Notes under the pieces: generated by a model | What the model was told of the DNA's origin: nothing | What the model saw: only the letters and a program-made list of their open reading frames with translations | Databases searched by the model: none | Shown here: piece by piece, positions 31,467-33,021 of the stretch | Layout: every line of letters starts with the position of its first letter | Numbering within the stretch: the stretch's first letter is position 1 | Assembly: GCF_018619435.1 (NCBI RefSeq) | Contig: NZ_JAHFZF010000042.1 | Span: 1 to 33,021, forward strand | DNA: 33,021 bases | DNA from: Rhodoferax sp. U11-2br | Lineage (GTDB): Bacteria > Pseudomonadota > Gammaproteobacteria > Burkholderiales > Burkholderiaceae_C | Direction of reading: 5' to 3' | Program-made: the position numbers and the translations under genes

Positions 31467-32261
31467 TCAGGCCTTGGTCAACTCGGTTGTGGACAAGACA
31501 GCGCCCAGGTAAGCCTGCTGCACCAGCGGGTTGTTACGCACCGCCTCAGGGCTGTCAAAGGCCAGCAGCTGGCCCTGCACCAGCACAGCAATTTTGGTCG
31601 CCAGCCCAAAGACCACGGACATGTCGTGCTCTACCATCAGGAGCGTTTTGCCACGGGTCAGTGTGTCGATCAGCGCCATGAACTGGCTGGTCTCGGAGCG
31701 GCTCATGCCTGCCGTGGGTTCGTCCAGCAGCAACACCGGCGCATCGCTGGCCAGGGTCAAACCCAGCTCCAGCGCGCGTTGCTGGGCGTAACTCAGGTGT
31801 TGCGCCGGTATCTGGGCGACGCTATCAAGCTGCAGCTGTTGCATCAGGTTCTGGGTGCGGGTGTTGGTGTCGGTCAGGCTGACCAGAGATCGCCAGAAGT
31901 TGTAACCCAGGCCCTGGCGCCACATCATCGCGCAGCGCAGGTTGTCAAACACACTCAAGCTGGGAAACAGCTGGCTGATCTGGAAGCTGCGCGCCAGGCC
32001 CAGGCGGTTGATCTCGAACGGCTTTTTGCCGTCGATGCGCTGGCCCGCCAGCCAGATCTGGCCGCTGCTGGGGGCGCTGCGGCCACTGATCAGGTCAAAC
32101 AAGGTGGACTTGCCCGCGCCATTGGGGCCAATGATGGCCACGCGTTCACCTGGCGCCACCGTCAGGCTCAGGTCACGGATGATCTGGGCCGGGCCAAAAG
32201 ACTTGTGCAGGCCAGCCAAGGCCAGCGCGGCACCAGCAGACGGAGACAGTGGTGTGGTCAT
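31467..32261 (-). CDS. livG: Branched-chain amino acid type ABC transporter, ATPase LivG
   Basis: This 264-residue ABC ATPase of the LivG type has a Walker A GPNGAGKST (near residues 46-54), LSYAQQRALELG as the divergent signature usual in LivG, Walker B VLLLDEPTAG and a switch His in MVEHDM. ATG 32261 overlaps the stop of livM (ATGA), and the family sequence begins soon after, so an in-frame start far upstream inside livM is rejected. It works with LivF as a heterodimer. The amino acid or other substrate depends on the periplasmic protein, which is outside the window. Confidence 0.93.
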   Translation of the reverse strand: MTTPLSPSAGAALALAGLHKSFGPAQIIRDLSLTVAPGERVAIIGPNGAGKSTLFDLISGRSAPSSGQIWLAGQRIDGKKPFEINRLGLARSFQISQLFPSLSVFDNLRCAMMWRQGLGYNFWRSLVSLTDTNTRTQNLMQQLQLDSVAQIPAQHLSYAQQRALELGLTLASDAPVLLLDEPTAGMSRSETSQFMALIDTLTRGKTLLMVEHDMSVVFGLATKIAVLVQGQLLAFDSPEAVRNNPLVQQAYLGAVLSTTELTKA

Positions 32262-33021
32262 GGCGCCCCCTTGTGCGCCAGCACACCTCGACTCAGCCAG
32301 CACAGCCCCCCACCCAAGGCACCCACAGCTGCCACAGCCAGCCAACTCAGCGGGCTCAACACATCCACGCTCAGCCCCAAAAAGCCCACATGGGGACCCA
32401 ATATATCGATCTGTTGCAAGCGATAAAGCATCTCCACCCCCGCCAACAAAGGGGTGATAGCTATCAAAAATGAGACAAACAGCACCAGGCGCCAGGGCCA
32501 CAAAACTCGCCAGCCGCCCTGCCCGGCGCTTTGCCAAGCGCGTAGCACCAGCGCCGCCAGACCACCGGGGGCCAACATCACCACCACCACAAACAACATG
32601 CCCAGGTACAGCAGCCAGGCCGGGGTCAGACTAGGCAACACACCGAGTGCCAGCACCATCAGCACCGCGCCCAGGATCGGGCCGACAAACAGGGTGCTGC
32701 CGCCCACAAAGGTGAACAGCAGCAGCAGGCCAGAGCGGTGCGCCGAGAGCACATCGGCACTCACCATTTCATAGTGCAAGGCCGACAAACCACCTGCGAT
32801 ACCAGCAAAAAAGGCTGACATCACGAAGACCAGGTAGCGGACCCACTGCGGGTTGTAGCCGATGAAGGCGACACGCTCGGGGTTGTCGCGCACCGCATTG
32901 AGCAGGCGCCCCAGCGGCGTCTGTGTTAAGGCGTACATCAGCGCAGTGCAGACCAGGGTGTAGACCGCAATCAGGTAGTAGAGCTGGATTTGCGGACCCA
33001 AAGTCAGCCCCAGCGGCGCAC
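32258..33021 (-). CDS. livM: ABC transporter permease LivM (5' end beyond window)
   Basis: This is the C-terminal part (about 254 residues) of a LivM-type permease. The frame is open to the window edge (PLGLTLGPQIQLYYLIAVY), so the gene starts beyond 33021. The EAA-like loop with GRLLNAVRDNPERVAFIGYNP and the segments AFFAGIAGGLSALHYEMVSADV and LFTFVGGSTLFVGPILGAVL are typical. After the main domain, about 90 residues contain further hydrophobic segments. Within these, SFLIAITPLLAG is encoded by a partial copy of the dispersed palindromic element. It forms an operon with livG and livF. Confidence 0.92.
   Translation of the reverse strand, partial: APLGLTLGPQIQLYYLIAVYTLVCTALMYALTQTPLGRLLNAVRDNPERVAFIGYNPQWVRYLVFVMSAFFAGIAGGLSALHYEMVSADVLSAHRSGLLLLFTFVGGSTLFVGPILGAVLMVLALGVLPSLTPAWLLYLGMLFVVVVMLAPGGLAALVLRAWQSAGQGGWRVLWPWRLVLFVSFLIAITPLLAGVEMLYRLQQIDILGPHVGFLGLSVDVLSPLSWLAVAAVGALGGGLCWLSRGVLAHKGAP
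32438..32473 (-). repeat. Dispersed palindromic element, copy 6 (partial, in frame in livM)
   Basis: The minus strand reads CTCATTTTTGATAGCTATCA followed by CCCCTTTGTTGG. The left part matches the family, but the right arm has degenerated or is missing. It encodes part of a hydrophobic segment of LivM. The match is weaker than the others. Confidence 0.55.

Overview
The window looks like chromosomal DNA of a high-GC betaproteobacterium, most likely of the Comamonadaceae (Rhodoferax/Polaromonas-like). The reasons are the high G+C codon usage, the gene families (a KatE-type catalase, tandem DUF1345 proteins, a Liv transporter whose LivF carries GRNGSGRST, Tex, HDOD signalling proteins) and a dispersed AT-richer palindromic repeat of a kind I associate with this family. 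This placement is an inference. No rRNA, tRNA, CRISPR array, transposase, integrase or phage gene was seen.

Layout. Bases 1-3173 hold a bufferin-type metal-stress locus: a DUF692 enzyme (cut by the window edge), a DUF2063 partner and a DoxX membrane protein on +, facing an ECF sigma factor and a zinc-binding anti-sigma factor on -. Bases 3641-12078 look like a stress island: a membrane protein, a 23-residue membrane peptide, hemerythrin, a cardiolipin-synthase-like PLD, two small proline-rich proteins, large-subunit catalase KatE, an alternative oxidase, a flavin-type stress protein and DUF2177. Bases 12237-18503 hold a patatin-like lipase, a chemoreceptor, and an HDOD protein in an apparent operon with tex. 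Bases 18804-25361 hold a three-gene signalling module: an HDOD-GAF-histidine kinase, a response regulator with PAS-GGDEF-EAL domains, and a paralogous HDOD-GAF protein whose kinase end is degenerate. Bases 25368-30564 carry housekeeping and envelope genes (ElaA acetyltransferase, thioesterase plus SDR pair, RcnB-like, DUF3096, two DUF1345, Dabb, PAP2). Bases 30766-33021 are the end of a branched-chain amino acid type ABC transporter operon (livF, livG, partial livM).

The most unusual feature cuts across the annotation. Six copies of one roughly 35-55 bp palindromic element were found. Two lie between genes and four lie in frame inside conserved genes: twice in tex, once in the patatin gene and once in livM. 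There they add short peptides that I do not expect in the families. The second point of interest is the HDOD / c-di-GMP module, with a probable pseudokinase paralog and a GSDEF-variant cyclase domain next to an intact EAL domain.
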